64,000 nucleotides of DNA from Bathynomus jamesi (taxonomy: Eukaryota; Arthropoda; Malacostraca; Isopoda; Cirolanidae): positions 1,052,599 to 1,116,598 of the forward strand of contig JAJOZX010000872.1 of the NCBI GenBank assembly GCA_023014485.1, read 5' to 3'. The notes below the pieces were generated by a model, which worked only from the letters and a program-made list of their open reading frames with translations, made no database searches and had not been told where the DNA came from. The position numbers were made by a program, and so were the translations under genes. This document shows positions 1 to 11,844 of the stretch, in pieces; within the stretch, counting starts at the first letter, position 1, and each line of letters opens with the position of its first letter.

Positions 1-384
1 CGTAATGAAATTGACTGATTCTTTGGATCCGATATATTTGCATGTCCTTTATAAATAGATATAGAGTGTAACATATTTGTGGATAGTAGTCTATTATGAC
101 TTGATCCTCTGGATTAGAGATTCTATCTTTAGTTTTAAATCGATAATTAATTAGTTTTAAATTGATAATTATTTAGTTTCGTAAAATTGGTCGTTGCCAA
201 TTTACCGGCAGTTTTTACATAAATTTCTTATGTTTTTGTGGTTCGGAACCCACGTAAAATTGTAGGTCCCCTCCGCCACCACGGAGGACATGCACAATAC
301 ACGAACACAGTTAGGTAGACCAGCCATGAGTGGATCCTAGGGTCTTTGTTGGTCTGAAACATTATAACATTATAACATTACATT
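1..384. other. Left flank of the tandem array (not part of the units)
   Basis: This AT-rich stretch has no counterpart at the matching place in units B, C and D. I see no gene in it. Bases around 239-275 read like the tail of the tRNA-derived SINE found elsewhere here (a degenerate box-B region, then CGTAAAATTGTAGGTCCCC). Similarity to the other units begins at about 385-390, inside the right end of a pogo-like MITE. Confidence 0.75.
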
Positions 385-408
385 ATATACGGATAGTAGA
401 TTCCATTG
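385..408. mobile_element. Right terminus of a pogo-like MITE, truncated at the array edge
   Basis: CGGATAGTAGATTCCATTG followed by TA matches the right terminal repeat of the MITE of about 430 bp found complete in the other units. Everything to its left is replaced by the unrelated flank, so the array edge falls inside this element. Confidence 0.75.
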
Positions 409-440
409 TATGTATGTATGTATGTATGTATGTATGTATA
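407..440. repeat. (TGTA)n microsatellite
   Basis: About eight TGTA repeats directly follow the MITE end. The same tract is at 20283-20320 and 41598-41630. In unit D it is split by an insertion (60407-60435 and about 60713-60720). Confidence 0.95.
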
Positions 441-1096
441 TTTTTACATTTCACTCAGTGGTAAATGTCTCTAAATGTTATACAACTTAAAGTTTCTGAA
501 TTTCGCGAAATTTCTGTTCGAACGTTGATTCAGAACTTATTTGCTCATTGTATGAAAACGTATTATAGTTCATAGGATTCCAAGTTTAAATTGCTCATGA
601 TTTTATGATATTTGTGGTTGGAATCTGCTTAAATTTAACAATTTATTAGCAGTACATATGTTAAGTTTCAGTATATAAATATAATACTTATATGAAAAAA
701 TTACAAAATAAATATATTATAAAAATGTAAAATAGGCTCTGCATGTATATTCAATAAGTGTATTCACTAAATATGAAAAACACGCATTTCCACATTGTAG
801 CTTGACTAAAATAGACCAGGGTATGACATTACGCTTTACATAATTCATCTTCTAATGTGCATGCCATAAAGGAAAACTCATATGACCTCATTCAGCGTTA
901 CAAGTCCAGTGTGATGTCATTCTTTAAGATTTAATGCAAAAATATACAGTATTATCATATTAGATGCACAGCCATAAAATTTACATTTTTTAATTTATAA
1001 TTTAATTTTATGCCAAATGTTAACCATTTCAATTACGAGAAATTGGTTTTATTTTAATTTGTTTCAGTAATCTGAAATATAATTTTTTCCATTCAG

Positions 1097-3595
1097 TTGT
1101 TTTACAGATTGGCAGTCAATCTGTAAAGTAGACAAATTTGCGGACTGTGCCATCATTTGTACTCAAGATCAAGACCATGTCGGCCCCGCTGTTGCTCTTG
1201 CGAAGAAAGGGTAAAAGTGAATTATTTTTAATTTGACACTAAACGTATCGAGTATGAGACAGTACCATTAATGAATTAAATGTTTAAAATGCTTTAATTT
1301 TATTATATATGCAGTACTCATTTTGAGGCACAAATATTACGCAGACCTCATTTCTTGTTCATTTATTTTATAATGTCTTCAATTTAGTATTTCTTATTTG
1401 TAGGTATCATATTCTGTTGGAAAAACCTATGGCTGTAACTGTAGAAGACTGTAAAAGTATTTATAATGCTTGCCGTGACAATAATGTAATACTATCTCTC
1501 TGCCATGTTTTACGGTAGGCATGTTTTTAAGTACGGTAAAAAACTCTTTTTCTTTTAATAGGGTCTATGATCACAATAACATATTGGCTTTCAAAGGTTT
1601 CAAGAACTATAAGTTGTAGAACATAATTATTAATAACATATGTTGTTATCTTTAATTTAGTTATCATCCATCGGTGAAAAAACTGAAAGAATTAATTGAT
1701 TCTGGGATTATTGGAGATGTTGTCAATATAACTCATGCTGAACCAATAGGCTACTGGCATTTTGCCCACTCCTATGTGAGAGGTAAATAATTTCAGTTAA
1801 TTCTTGTCAAACAACATAAAATAGCTGGACTGTATAATTTCGTGTAACAAATCCACAAATAAGTGACTTTTCAAGGTTTAAGGCTTAAGAATGAGACTGT
1901 ATGTTATAAAAAAGAATTATAACTGTAACTCAACCTTATTGTTTTAAACAATCGATATTTATCGTTTGCATAAACTATTAATAACAAGTTGAAGCATTAA
2001 AGAAAGTTCATTTTAATTTTCTATATTTGTATTATAAACATTTGGTTACAGTCGTCTCAGCACATAGTTTGGAATATGATCAAGTTTTAATAATTTATCA
2101 AAGGTAATTGGGGTAACCAGTCTCGCAGTACTTTCTCCCTTCTTGCCAAATGTTGCCATGATGTTGATCTAATTTGTTACTGGATGTCAAACCAGAAATG
2201 CACGAAAATATCATCTTTTGGATCTCTTCAGCACTTCAGGTGAGATGGTTTGCTTTACTGTTATAATTTTAATTTTTTTTTCATAATTGTAAGTCAATAA
2301 TGTAAAGCTTGTCAGTAAATAGATTTATGTAATATATTTTTTGATTAACATTCTTATTAAAAGCTTATGACTTCTTTAAAGAAAGGAAAATAAACCTGAA
2401 AATGGTAGTGACAGATGTCTTGACTGTAAGGTAGAATCCACGTGCCCTTATTCAGCTAAAAAGATCTATCTTGACCCTGAGCCAAAATCACCGACTTTTC
2501 CGATGTCTGCTGTCTGTGATATCGAGGACAGTGAAGAGGGATACATGTATCATCTGAGAAAAGCTATTAAATCAGGTTTGGACCAACCTAATCTTCTTTC
2601 TTCCAGTGAAGTTCCTACACCACATTTGGATGACACTATCCTATCTTCTACCGTTTATATTATTATTTAATTCTTAAATATTGATCAAAACTTTGTATTT
2701 CATTTAAGGTCCATATGGAAAATGCGTTTACGAAACTGACAATGACGTTTGTGATAACCAGGTAAACAAAATTATAGCGATGATATTGAAATAAATATGG
2801 GTAACCAAATATATACAGACCTTATTAGATAAAATGTTAATTCCTTAAAAATAATGTGTTTATGCAGAGACCTTATTCAAGAAGAAATGTTATCTTTAAG
2901 AAAATAAATTAACGTATTTAAATTCATTAATTTGCTCAAAGGTTGTAAATTTTCAATTCAACAATGGCGCCACTGCAAGTTTAACGATGGTCGCCTTCAG
3001 CGAGGAAGTATGCGTAAGAAAAACAACGATTTATGGAACTAAAGGAAAACTGAAATGGAGTGATTTCAAACACTATGCCATCAGCCATTTCGATTTTCTG
3101 ACGAAAAGTACCAACATTATTGAGTGCGAAGAGGTAAGTTTATTATTAATTATTAAACATAAAGCAAATGATAATATAGTCTCACTTTCTTGACGTTTCT
3201 TTATCACAAGGTAGAGCCTAAACATTATTCTGTAAATAACATCCAATCATTATTAAAATAATATAAGATTTATTAATGTATTCAAGGAAAACCCCGGGTG
3301 GGCACATGGTGGATCGGATCTCTTTATTATCCAAACCTTTGTGGACGCTCTGGCTTCCAAGGACGACAAATTTATTTCAACAGGTAAGATTTTACGACAC
3401 AAGAAAAATGAATATATTTTGTTTATGAATTATTTGTCATTTAATTTTAATATTATGTTTGTAATTACAATTTCATTTACCAATAAAGGACCAGAAATTT
3501 CCTTGAATTCGCATCTTCTGACATTTGCTGCTGAACATTCTAGAATCTCCGGGAAAGTCATTGACCTCGAAAATGATACGACTTGGTTGCTATAA
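1097..3595 (+). CDS. Gfo/Idh/MocA-family oxidoreductase, copy A (exons 3-11)
   Basis: Exons, read from phase and GT-AG sites, are 1097-1210, 1404-1514, 1661-1782, 2104-2239, 2382-2575, 2709-2761, 2942-3133, 3287-3383 and 3489-3595 (TAA). All nine join in one open frame. They encode the end of the Rossmann domain (DWQSICKVDKFAD, then ATQD-like CTQDQDHVGPAVA), the EKP motif in LLEKPMAVTVED, and the C-terminal substrate domain with HDVDLICYW and the cysteine segment CLDCKVESTCPYSAKKIY. Such enzymes use NAD(P) to oxidise or reduce sugars and related polyols; the substrate here is not evident. Exons 1-2, about 3 kb upstream in other copies, would lie outside the window, so the 5' end cannot be judged. 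This is the only copy whose visible exons carry no frameshift. The three-cysteine CPYSAxKIY signature is one I know mainly from bacterial members. Confidence 0.88.
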
Positions 3596-3841
3596 TTAGC
3601 ACCAAGGCTCAAAACCATCTGCAAGAGGGAAGATACCGATTTTTCTACGGACTTTGCTTTTTAGTGTTTATAAATTTCAAGCAACTCTTTTGTTTTTTTT
3701 GCTTTATTTTTTACCGAATGAATTTTATTTGTTTATTTCATAAGATTTTCTTCGTAATTGCACTGTAAATACTTTTTTGATAAAACGTCGCCTAAATTAT
3801 TAATATATATTTGAAGGTTGAAACATGATATTTTTTTTTAG
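3596..3841 (+). other. Probable 3' UTR and flank of gene copy A
   Basis: This AT-rich stretch follows the stop codon and is closely matched after copies B (23470-23715), C (44776-45021) and D (63878 to the window end). No strong AATAAA signal is obvious. It runs into the left arm of the reverse-transcriptase remnant. Confidence 0.4.
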
Positions 3842-5616
3842 GCAGGAAGGACGGCCAAGGGCGAATGTCCGCAAAAGTGGCCCTCCCCATATAAAGAGAA
3901 GGGGGGTCGATTCTCTCGGGCATTATATACTCTTTTTATATTACCAACACAAAAAACCCTTTGGTTTAACTTTATTTGTTCTACTGCTATCCGCAACAGA
4001 GAAGAGGCTTTCAGAAGGTACCGTTGCCCTCCAACTCCTGACTCCCACTTAGCTTATATTTCTGCCCGGAATCGTGCAAAACCTGTTCTTCGACTCATCA
4101 AAAATACATTCATTAGACAAAAATGTGAAAACCAACCTAATTCCAATTCTTCCCGCTCTTTCTGGCACCTACCCAAAAACTTCTCCAACACTTCAACTAC
4201 TTCTTTCCCTCCTTTTTTCCTATCTGATATCTCGGTTGCCGTCTCTTCTGATAAAACTAAACTCTTCGCTCAAACTTTCGCCTTCAATTGAACCCTGGGC
4301 GATTCCAGTGCTGTTCCTCCGTCTCCTCTCCCATCTGACTTAGGCCTAATTATGCCGAAAGTTAGAATCTCTTAAAAAGATGCTTTTTCTGCCGTTCGGT
4401 CCTAATGGGGTTCCTACTGCTGTCCTCAAGAACTGTGCTTCTGCATTTACACCCTGCCTAGGTAAACTCTTTCGTCTTTGTCTTTCATCTGCTACTTTTC
4501 ATTCCTTCTGGATGTTCACTTTCATTCAGCCTGTCCCAAAGTTGGGTTCCTTTTATTTACCAATGATCTTCTAAGTCGCACTTCCTGTCCTATCCACTCC
4601 TATGTTGATGATTCCACCCTTCCTTTCTCAACCCGTTCCACAAAGCGTCCTTCTCAACAGTTACTCCATGCTTCGTGTGAGACGGCTATGGTGCACCTGA
4701 CCTCTGATCATTTTACTATCTCTGACTAAGGCAGAGGAAACCTTGTGGCTTTCAATGCCTCAAAACACAGTTACTTCATCCGTCTATTCGTCACAATTTT
4801 TCACACGACTACCCCCTTACCTTCAACAATACACAACTCAATCCTTCCTCGTTTCTTAACATTGTTGGTGCTTCCTTTCGCGTAAAACTGTAAGTCCCCT
4901 CCGTCATATGACCTTAGATGTTGCGAAGGGGGTTAAACAATACCACTATTACATTTCTCGTGATCTTTAAAGGAAAGATCACACATACTCTCTTTCTAAA
5001 GCAGCTTCTAAGAGGTCAGGCGTGCTGTACTGACTGCAGTTTCTTTACATTCCCAACTCAGTTGCTGTCTCTGTACAGAGGTCTCGTCCCCTTCCCCCAA
5101 CCCTCGACTGTATGGAATACACTTCTCATGTGTTGGGCAGCTCAACCCACACAGTTCTACTCGACCGGGGGTAATCAAAGGCTTTTCGTCACATCATTTC
5201 CCCGTCTCTTACTAACTCCCTTCAGTCTCTCTCTCTCTTCTCCGCAATGTTGTCTCACTCTCTCTTTACTGTCGCTATTATAATAGATACTGTTCTTCTG
5301 AGCTCTCTAACTGCATGCCTCCTCCTTTAACAGCTTGCAATGACAGACTTTCGAAACATTCTCATCCCTTTTCTGTCCAACTCTCTAACGCAAGAATTAA
5401 TCGGTATTCTCAATTTTTTATCTGCTTAACCGGTCAACTCTGGAACCTTCTTCAGTCCATCTTTCCCCCTGTCTATGACCTTCAGCCTTTCAAACCACAG
5501 AGCGTCTAGGGCATCTGGAAAACTTTGAATCTTGATTTCGACTCTCTTCTTCCCCTTGTATGTGAGGTGGGGGGGCCGCATTTTTGTGGGCGTTCACTCT
5601 TGACCTCTCCTTCCTG

Positions 5617-5617
<1 letters not shown>
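3842..5617 (+). mobile_element. Decayed non-LTR retrotransposon (RT remnant), unit A
   Basis: Conceptual translation across frames gives reverse-transcriptase pieces. TPCLGKLFRLCLSSATF with IQPVPK resembles the region before the RT core, YVDDSTLPF (4600-4630) is a YADD-like catalytic box, and a later part resembles the post-RT region (SLSKAASKRSGVLYR). Many stops and shifts show it is long dead. The ends, about 3842-3910 and 5539-5617, are diverged inverted copies of each other (GCAGGAAGGA at the left, TCCTTCCTGC at the right). I cannot assign a LINE clade. The inverted arms are unusual for a LINE and may belong to a host element. Confidence 0.7.

Positions 5618-5620
<3 letters not shown>

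Positions 5621-5666
<46 letters not shown>
5621..5666. repeat. (AT)n microsatellite
   Basis: About 23 AT repeats lie between the RT remnant and the SINE. In unit B the same tract hosts the mariner insertion (25494-25501 and 26861-26883). In unit C it is short (45782-45797). Confidence 0.97.
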
Positions 5667-5670
<4 letters not shown>

Positions 5671-5960
5671 CTCGGTGGTGTAGTGGTTAGCGTCGCTGAC
5701 TACGAATCCATCGGCCCCGGGTTCGAGACCAGGTGACTGCAACCGGCGCGCAGCAAAACCCAGCTGTTCATCCTTCCGCACAATAAAGAAAGTGGTTGGT
5801 AGATAAATGGGTACCCTGGGTGGCCTAGACGCTGGGCTGCTGGTGGAGCGTGGGTGGTTCGGATTCCACGTTAAACTGTAGGTCTAAGGTGGAGTGAAAA
5901 GCTTGACCTTCGTCAGAATGAACAATTCGTGCGGAAGCTAACCAAAAGTAACCAATGGTG
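5667..5960 (+). mobile_element. Dimeric tRNA-derived SINE, unit A
   Basis: The first monomer has a good pol III A box (TGGTGTAGTGG, about 5676) and a perfect B box (GGTTCGAGACC, about 5720). After a linker of about 75 bp comes a second tRNA-like monomer with degenerate boxes (GGGTGGCCTAG, then GGTTCGGATTCC). The element ends in an AT tract. The boxes identify it as a tRNA-derived SINE, and the dimer reading is inferred from the two box pairs. Confidence 0.82.
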
Positions 5961-7031
5961 TATATATATATATATATGCTTCAAGTTGCTGGCAACACAA
6001 TCCTTCCTTAATTTCTCGTGGCTACATCACCTAACAAATATTTTTCTGAAATTGTCAAACGCCTCAATTTTGGTTTCATCGGTCAAAGTACATTTTTTAT
6101 TAGCATCCTCAGCCTTTGTATTATTATATGGTTTTGGCTTTGTAGCTGCTACAAACCCTACCGCCTCTTAATGTACTTTATTCTACAAGAATGTTTTATA
6201 TTTCCTTTTTATTCTATAATATACCTTTTATCAGAATAAAATAATAAATTTTTTATTAAATTCTGACGTGTCCTCACCTTTTTCTGATATATGTAGGGTG
6301 ATTATATAGGGTGATATGTAGGGTGATTATGTAGGGTGATTGTGAAGGGTGGTTCCTGGTATATGTAGGGTAATTATATAGGGTGATATGTAGGGTGATA
6401 TGTAGGGTGATTATGTAGGGTGATTATGAAGGGTGATTCCTGCTATATGTAGGGTGATTACAAATAATTTTCCTGATTTTAAACATTTATTATGAAAAAC
6501 TAACAAAGCTACAGCGAAAAGCGAAATATGCAAATAAAACATGATTTGTGTATTTGGGTTGAGGACATTTACACATCAATAAAGTATACTATCGTAACTT
6601 GATATTTTTTACTTTCTAACGAACAGGACGAAGAAAAGAATAACAAAAATAAAAAATTAATGAAAATAATCGGAATACAAAACGTCTGAAGGAAGTCTTT
6701 TTGAATGAATGTTATTCATATATTCATTGTTACATTTTCAAAATCAGTGTTCTTTGGCGTCACAGTCAAGAAAATCCAAGAATATAATTCAAAAATTTTG
6801 GAATATTTATGAGAGTTAACTCCCCCAAAACGTTGCGATATAATTATTAAAAACAACTCACAAAAATGCTTCACAAATTGGCTAACGTTTGTTATCTATT
6901 GAACTTGTTTTAATTATCTATTGAACTTGTTTTAAATTGGTATATGTCAATACAAAAACATCCAAAGGAAGTGTTCATTACTTTTATTTGGAAAATGAAT
7001 TGGCGGTCGGTACGTGTGATTAGACGCCATT

Positions 7032-7034
<3 letters not shown>
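5961..7034. other. AT-rich spacer with a minisatellite, unit A
   Basis: No gene is recognised. A short AT tract (5961-5977) is followed by unique AT-rich DNA with only short chance reading frames, then the minisatellite at 6287-6470, then more AT-rich DNA. It ends at the (CT)n tract before the LINE. The same spacer is at 27177-28244 and 46091-47080. Confidence 0.6.
6287..6470. repeat. TATGTAGGGTGAT minisatellite, unit A
   Basis: About a dozen degenerate copies of a roughly 13-15 bp motif built on TAGGGTGAT are present. A higher-order pattern is visible: two blocks each end in a GAAGGGTG variant plus TTCCTG. Counterparts are at 27499-27671 (B) and 46411-46511 (C, contracted). Confidence 0.9.

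Positions 7035-7067
<33 letters not shown>
7035..7067. repeat. (CT)n tract at the 5' edge of LINE-1, unit A
   Basis: This pure CT tract directly precedes the LINE 5' end. Equivalents are at 28245-28271 and 47081-47109. Confidence 0.97.
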
Positions 7068-7070
<3 letters not shown>

Positions 7071-7689
7071 GGTTGTGAGAGACTGGGATGGAGGGGTCCC
7101 AGGCGTAGGGGCGCGATGAATGGAGTGTGGCTAGTGCCCTGTTAAGCCCATTCCTAACGCGTAATGGCCTGACCAGCCCCCTGCGACCGTTCTTTGGTGA
7201 CCAATTGATGGTGCTTGGCTGTACTGCTCTGAGGTGAGAGAGTTTTACTGCCCAGCTGGCTGCCAGGCCAGCGTAAAGTCTCGGGCGTAGCCTCTGGGTC
7301 TGGTGGGATATCCCTTGAACACTGGATTCTAAGAGTCTGGCCGCTTGTGAGTGACTAGTAAGACTTAGTAAGGGGCTGCATCTCGCTGTCGCTCCTGGCG
7401 GGAAATCCGTGACGCCTGCGTCGCGAGTGTTTGTCAGTTGGTAGCTGCGACACGTTTGGGACTGTCCGGCCCTGGGGAGACCTTTGGTCGGTGCGGCAGC
7501 AGCGAGAGGTGTAGTCTTCTGGAAGGGATGAACGTCACTTGCAAATAGGTGGATGCGTCTACGCGCGGGAAGAATTCACCCCCCTCCTTTTTTATATACT
7601 GGTCAGAACGTTTTTGATAGTTTTCATTGCTAGAACGCTTTATCTTATTCAGAGTATTCAGAATTCGAAAAAAGAAAAAAAAAGTTACA

Positions 7690-9013
7690 ATGACTGGACC
7701 GCAGAAATTGAAGGCTGAATGTGCGAGGTGTGAAGTGAACCAGTGGGTGACGAACTTCAAAGAAGCTTGCTTCGAGAAGATCAACCACTCCAGCATGTGC
7801 CGCTTTTGCGAACACATGCAGTTTTACTTGAAGCTGGAGGAGAGGGTCCGGCGGCTCGAGTCGTCCAGATCGGCTGTTGGAGGTGCGGCGGTCACTGACG
7901 AGGCTGCGCCGCCCTCCAACCCGGAGCTCATTCAGGATAGGATAGCTGCCGTGGAAAGGGGTCCAGCGATGGAATGGACAGATCTCGGGACCACGGAGAA
8001 AGGGTAGAGGTGAACCGGGGCCAGGGTTCTAAATCAGTGTCAGGAATCGCCAGCGACCCACGTGGAATGCATGGAACCGCGGCGTAAGGTGGAGGGCGTA
8101 AAGAAGGGGCCGATAGAGAAGGGTGGGAAGGGGCCGATAAAGAAAAAGGGTGGGAAGGGGCCTACTGATGACCCAAAGAAGCGGAAGGATGTAGCTGCCG
8201 GTCGGGGTGGGTCGGGTGGTGTAAGTGCGGCGAGTTATGGGTGGCGACGGGTTTCGAAAGGTCTCGGGCAAGAAGGCTGCGAAGCCGAAGCCCGAGACCC
8301 CAGTTGCCCCTGTCAGGACCTCCAACCGCTTTAGTCTCCTGTGCGCGAAGGAGGAAGACACCGTTTTAATTGGGGACTCGCAGATTAGGGGCCAGGAGAA
8401 GTACTTTGCTTCTGCAAACCGAGACAGGAGGAAGGTAAGGTGCTTACCTGGTCGGGGAACGGCGCACATAAGGAAGGAATTAGATAAGGTGCGCGTGGCT
8501 AGTCGGAGGACTGCGATCGTTGTCCATGCTGGTGGCAACGACTTGTTCCTCAAAGGCGGTAGGGTAGGTTCAACGGAAGGGATCATCACCGCGATGATCT
8601 AAACTTAAGACAGACAGGGGAATGTTGATGGGTATTTTACCGCGGATGAATGCCAGTGACCACGCGCTCAGTAAGGTCATTGGCATCAACGAGAGGGTGC
8701 AAGACTTGTGCGTCCCACTGGGCGTGAGGTTTGTTGACCCGTTCGACGCGTTTTCGGGTAGGTGGGACCTTATCAGAGGGATGGTGTCCACCTCAAGTCA
8801 GGGTAAAGGTGTGCTAGGCACGCTGCTTGACCGGCACCTATACCGTATGGTGAGGTCGAGTCCGGGAGAGATGATGGGCCCCCACCGGGGAGGGATGATG
8901 ATGAGCCGGTGGCGGACGTACCTTCAACTGAAGGGTGCGTCCAGGTACAGGTGGGTGACTCTCCTTCCACGTTGGAGGGGGCTCAGGCTCCTGCGGAGTT
9001 GTCCCCTCGTTAG
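7690..9013 (+). pseudogene. LINE-1 ORF1 (zinc finger and SGNH esterase), unit A, frameshifted
   Basis: The N-terminus is MTGPQKLKAECARCEVNQWV and continues with a cysteine- and histidine-rich finger (C-x2-C, then C-x2-C with intervening H). A short coiled-coil-like stretch (LEERVRRLES) and a charged linker follow. The SGNH hydrolase region has block I GDSQ, block III HAGGND and block V with DGVH. In CR1 elements this protein binds the element RNA, and the role of the esterase is unclear. Several small deletions, including loss of the segment before 8600 and damage around 8775-8810, break the frame. Unit B keeps the undamaged version. Confidence 0.8.
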
Positions 9014-9104
9014 TGAGGGGCTCTTCAACTCCCGACAGCCCTGGCTGTTCGGGAAACGGGTCGTGCTAGGGGGCGGTCAGAATAGGGGAGGCTCCCTCCG
9101 TGCA

Positions 9105-11805
9105 ATGCTTTTTAATGCTAGGTCGATCAGGAACAAGTTTTGCGAGCTACGGGCGCTCTTAGCATCAGAATACCAGGATATCGTTGCTATCACCGAGTCC
9201 TGGATTCATACTGATCGTAGGGACTACGTTGGGGAGTTCGAAATTCCCGGGTATAGAATGTTTCGCAAAGACCGCACCCGTGGGGAGGGGGGTGGGGTAC
9301 TAATATACGTCAGAGACACGTTGAGTCCGGTTGACTGCCAGTTCCGGTCGGAACGGGAGCTGCTTGGCGTCGATCTGAACGTGGGAGGGACGAACTATAG
9401 GTTAATCTTGGTGTACAGACCTCCGCATCTCCTCCTCGAGGAGGATACAGCCCTGTACACCGAACTCAGTAGCCTGCTAGGGGATAGGGTGTGTGTAGTT
9501 TTAGGAGACTTCAACTGTCGCGGCATAAAGTGGGAAAACAGGACTGCCGATGCTGAAGGGAGGAGGCTAGTTGACTTTGCTGATGAGAACTTCCTCACTC
9601 AGTGGGTCAACGAGCCTACACGAGGCGAAAGCGTTCTAGACTTAGTATTCACGACCGAAGACAACCTCGTCACTGGCCTCACCGTTGACGAATCATTGGG
9701 CGGGAGTGATCACGGTCTTATTAGGTTCCGTGTGTGCGTCCCTCGGGTGAAGCGTAGTAACTCGAGAGGCAGTAAGCTCGATCTCCGGCGGGCGAACTTT
9801 GTTAGCCTCAGGGATAGCGTAGGAGAGATGGGGTTAGAGGTTGGCGGCGATGTTGAGGGAGTGTGGAGTGCATTCCGGGACGAGTTTATGGTGCTGCAGT
9901 CTGCTGCCATACCCTCAAAACCGGTCACCCCTGCTTCAACGCAGCCTAAGTGGTTCAATCGTGACATCGCTTCGGCTATCCGAAATAGGAAAGTAGCGTA
10001 TAGGAGGGCGAAGGCCAATCGTTCCCACGAGAACACTGAAGCGTATGTCCGCCTGTGTAGGGAAGTGAAGGCGAAGGTTAGGCTAGCGAAACGTAACGAA
10101 GAACTACGGGTGGCAAGCCTCTGCAAGGGGAACCCTAAGGAGTTCTTCAGTTATGTTAATAGTAGAAAGCCCATTAGAAGCGGCGTTCTGCGGACCTCCG
10201 ACGCGGACATCGCTAATGTGCTTAATGAGTACTTTGCGGGAGTGTTCACCAGGGAGGATACCCGCGTCATCCCCGAGCCAGGCGTGAGGCACGAAGGTGC
10301 TGGCCTGGATAGTGTTAGATGTACCGCGACAGTCGTTGCCGATAGAATAGACAAACTGAGCGCGTTTAAGGCTCCTGGGCCAGACCAGTTTCTCCCCAGA
10401 GTGTTGCGAGAAGTGCGCGACCAGGTGGCTCCCCACCTGGCTACAGTCTTCAACAAATCGTTGGAGATGGGCCAGGTGCCTGGTGACTGGAGGGAAGCCA
10501 ACGTGACCCCTATCTTTAAGAAAGGGGATCACGAAAGTCCAGGGAACTATCGTCCCATTAGTCTCACTTCAGTTGTAGGTAAATTATTAGAAGGGATAAT
10601 AGCGATAGGATCGTTGACCATTTGGATTCCTACAAGCTGCTTGGGGACTCCCAACATGGGTTTAGACGGCATAGGTCGTGTCTCACCAACTTGCTCGAGT
10701 TTTTCCACGTCATGTTGAGTGAGTACGATAAGAGTAGGGCGATTGATATACTTTATCTCGACTTTCAGAAAGCCTTTGATAAGGTACCTCACCGCCGGCT
10801 AATGGCGAAAGTGCGCGCGCTGGGTATCGGTGGGGAAATAGGTAGGTGGATTGAAAACTGGCTGAGGAATAGGCGGCAGAGGGTGTAATTAAAGGGGCTA
10901 GTTCGGGTTGGGCCTCGGTCACTAGTGGGGTTCCTCAGGGTTCCGTTTTGGGGCCACTGTTGTTTATCATTTACATAAATGATATCGACGGTGGCATCGT
11001 CAGTCGGATCGCCAAATTCGCTGATGACACCAAGCTTGGGGCCAATGTTGGGACGCCCGAAGCGATCGAGGAACTGCGTGCGGACCTAGGTAGGATAGGA
11101 GAGTGGTCCGAAAAATGGCAAATGCCGTTTAACTTGGGTAAATGCAAAGTGATGCACATTGGCTACGCCAATCCCAAGTCGGACTACTCGATGTTGGGTA
11201 ATATCGAGGTGACTGATTTAGAAAAGGACTTGGGTGTGCTAATTAGCAGCGACCTTAAGTTTACGAAACAGTGTGTAGAGGTGGAAAAGAAAGCCCAGAA
11301 ACTATTGGGTTATATCAGGAGGCAATTTCAGTTTCGGAACAAGGAGATTGTGCTCTCACTGTACAATTCCCTTGTTCGGCCGCACCTGGAGTATGCTGTG
11401 CAGTTCTGGTCGCCCACCCTCAGGAAAGATATTGAGAGGCTGGAGCGAGTGCAGGCGAGGGCCACAAAGTTAATCCCTTCCGTTAGGCATATGGGCTACA
11501 ATCGACGGTTACGCGCCCTGAACTTGTTTTCGCTTGAAACTCGGAGGCTGCGCGGTCAACTGATCGAGGTTTTCAAGCTCTTACGCGGGTTCAACGATGT
11601 CGATTTTAGAAGTATGTTTAGTTTAAATGATAACCCAACTCGCAACAATGGTTGGAAGTTGGATTTGAAACGGTTTAGGAGTGTGTGTGGGAATTACTTT
11701 ACGTATAAGATCTGTGACACATGGAACAGGTTACCTTCGGTTGTGAACAGTTCCTCTGTGGATCAGTTCAAGAAAAGGTTAGACCAAACCTTGCACACTA
11801 TTTGA
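9105..11805 (+). pseudogene. LINE-1 ORF2 (endonuclease-reverse transcriptase), unit A, frameshifted
   Basis: The N-terminal APE-type endonuclease reads MLFNARSIRNKF, ITESWIH, GVLIYVRD, LGDFN and GSDHGLI. The reverse transcriptase follows: FKAPGPDQ, NYRPISLTS, DFQKAFDKVPH, SGVPQGS-like, and the catalytic FADDTKLG near 11010-11040. The C-terminal region is [18 protein letters not shown], and the stop lies in a small hairpin at 11794-11810. Two 1-bp losses, near 10607 (GIIVDRIV in the intact form) and near 10887 (RQRVVIK), break the RT. Both are shared by units B and C. The frame is open upstream of 9105, so the true start could be earlier. Confidence 0.88.
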
Positions 11806-11844
11806 GTGTGTAGAAAATTTTCCCTGGCACCCGTTGCCATTGGT

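Noticed and set aside
5667..5760. Possible tRNA gene
   Set aside because: The pol III boxes are good, but the cloverleaf does not close at the acceptor stem by eye and the sequence continues into SINE body and AT tail.
6018..6239. Hydrophobic open frame of about 70 codons recurring in all units
   Set aside because: The conservation is explained by recent duplication. There is no start context, splice evidence or domain.
6287..6470. Internal telomere-like array
   Set aside because: The repeat unit is TAGGGTGAT with variable spacers, not TTAGG or TTAGGG tandem units.
9710..10126. 138-codon minus-strand open frame, repeated at 12545, 30936 and 49768
   Set aside because: It lies antisense inside LINE ORF2 over the endonuclease-RT linker and reflects its codon use. 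It has no recognisable domain.
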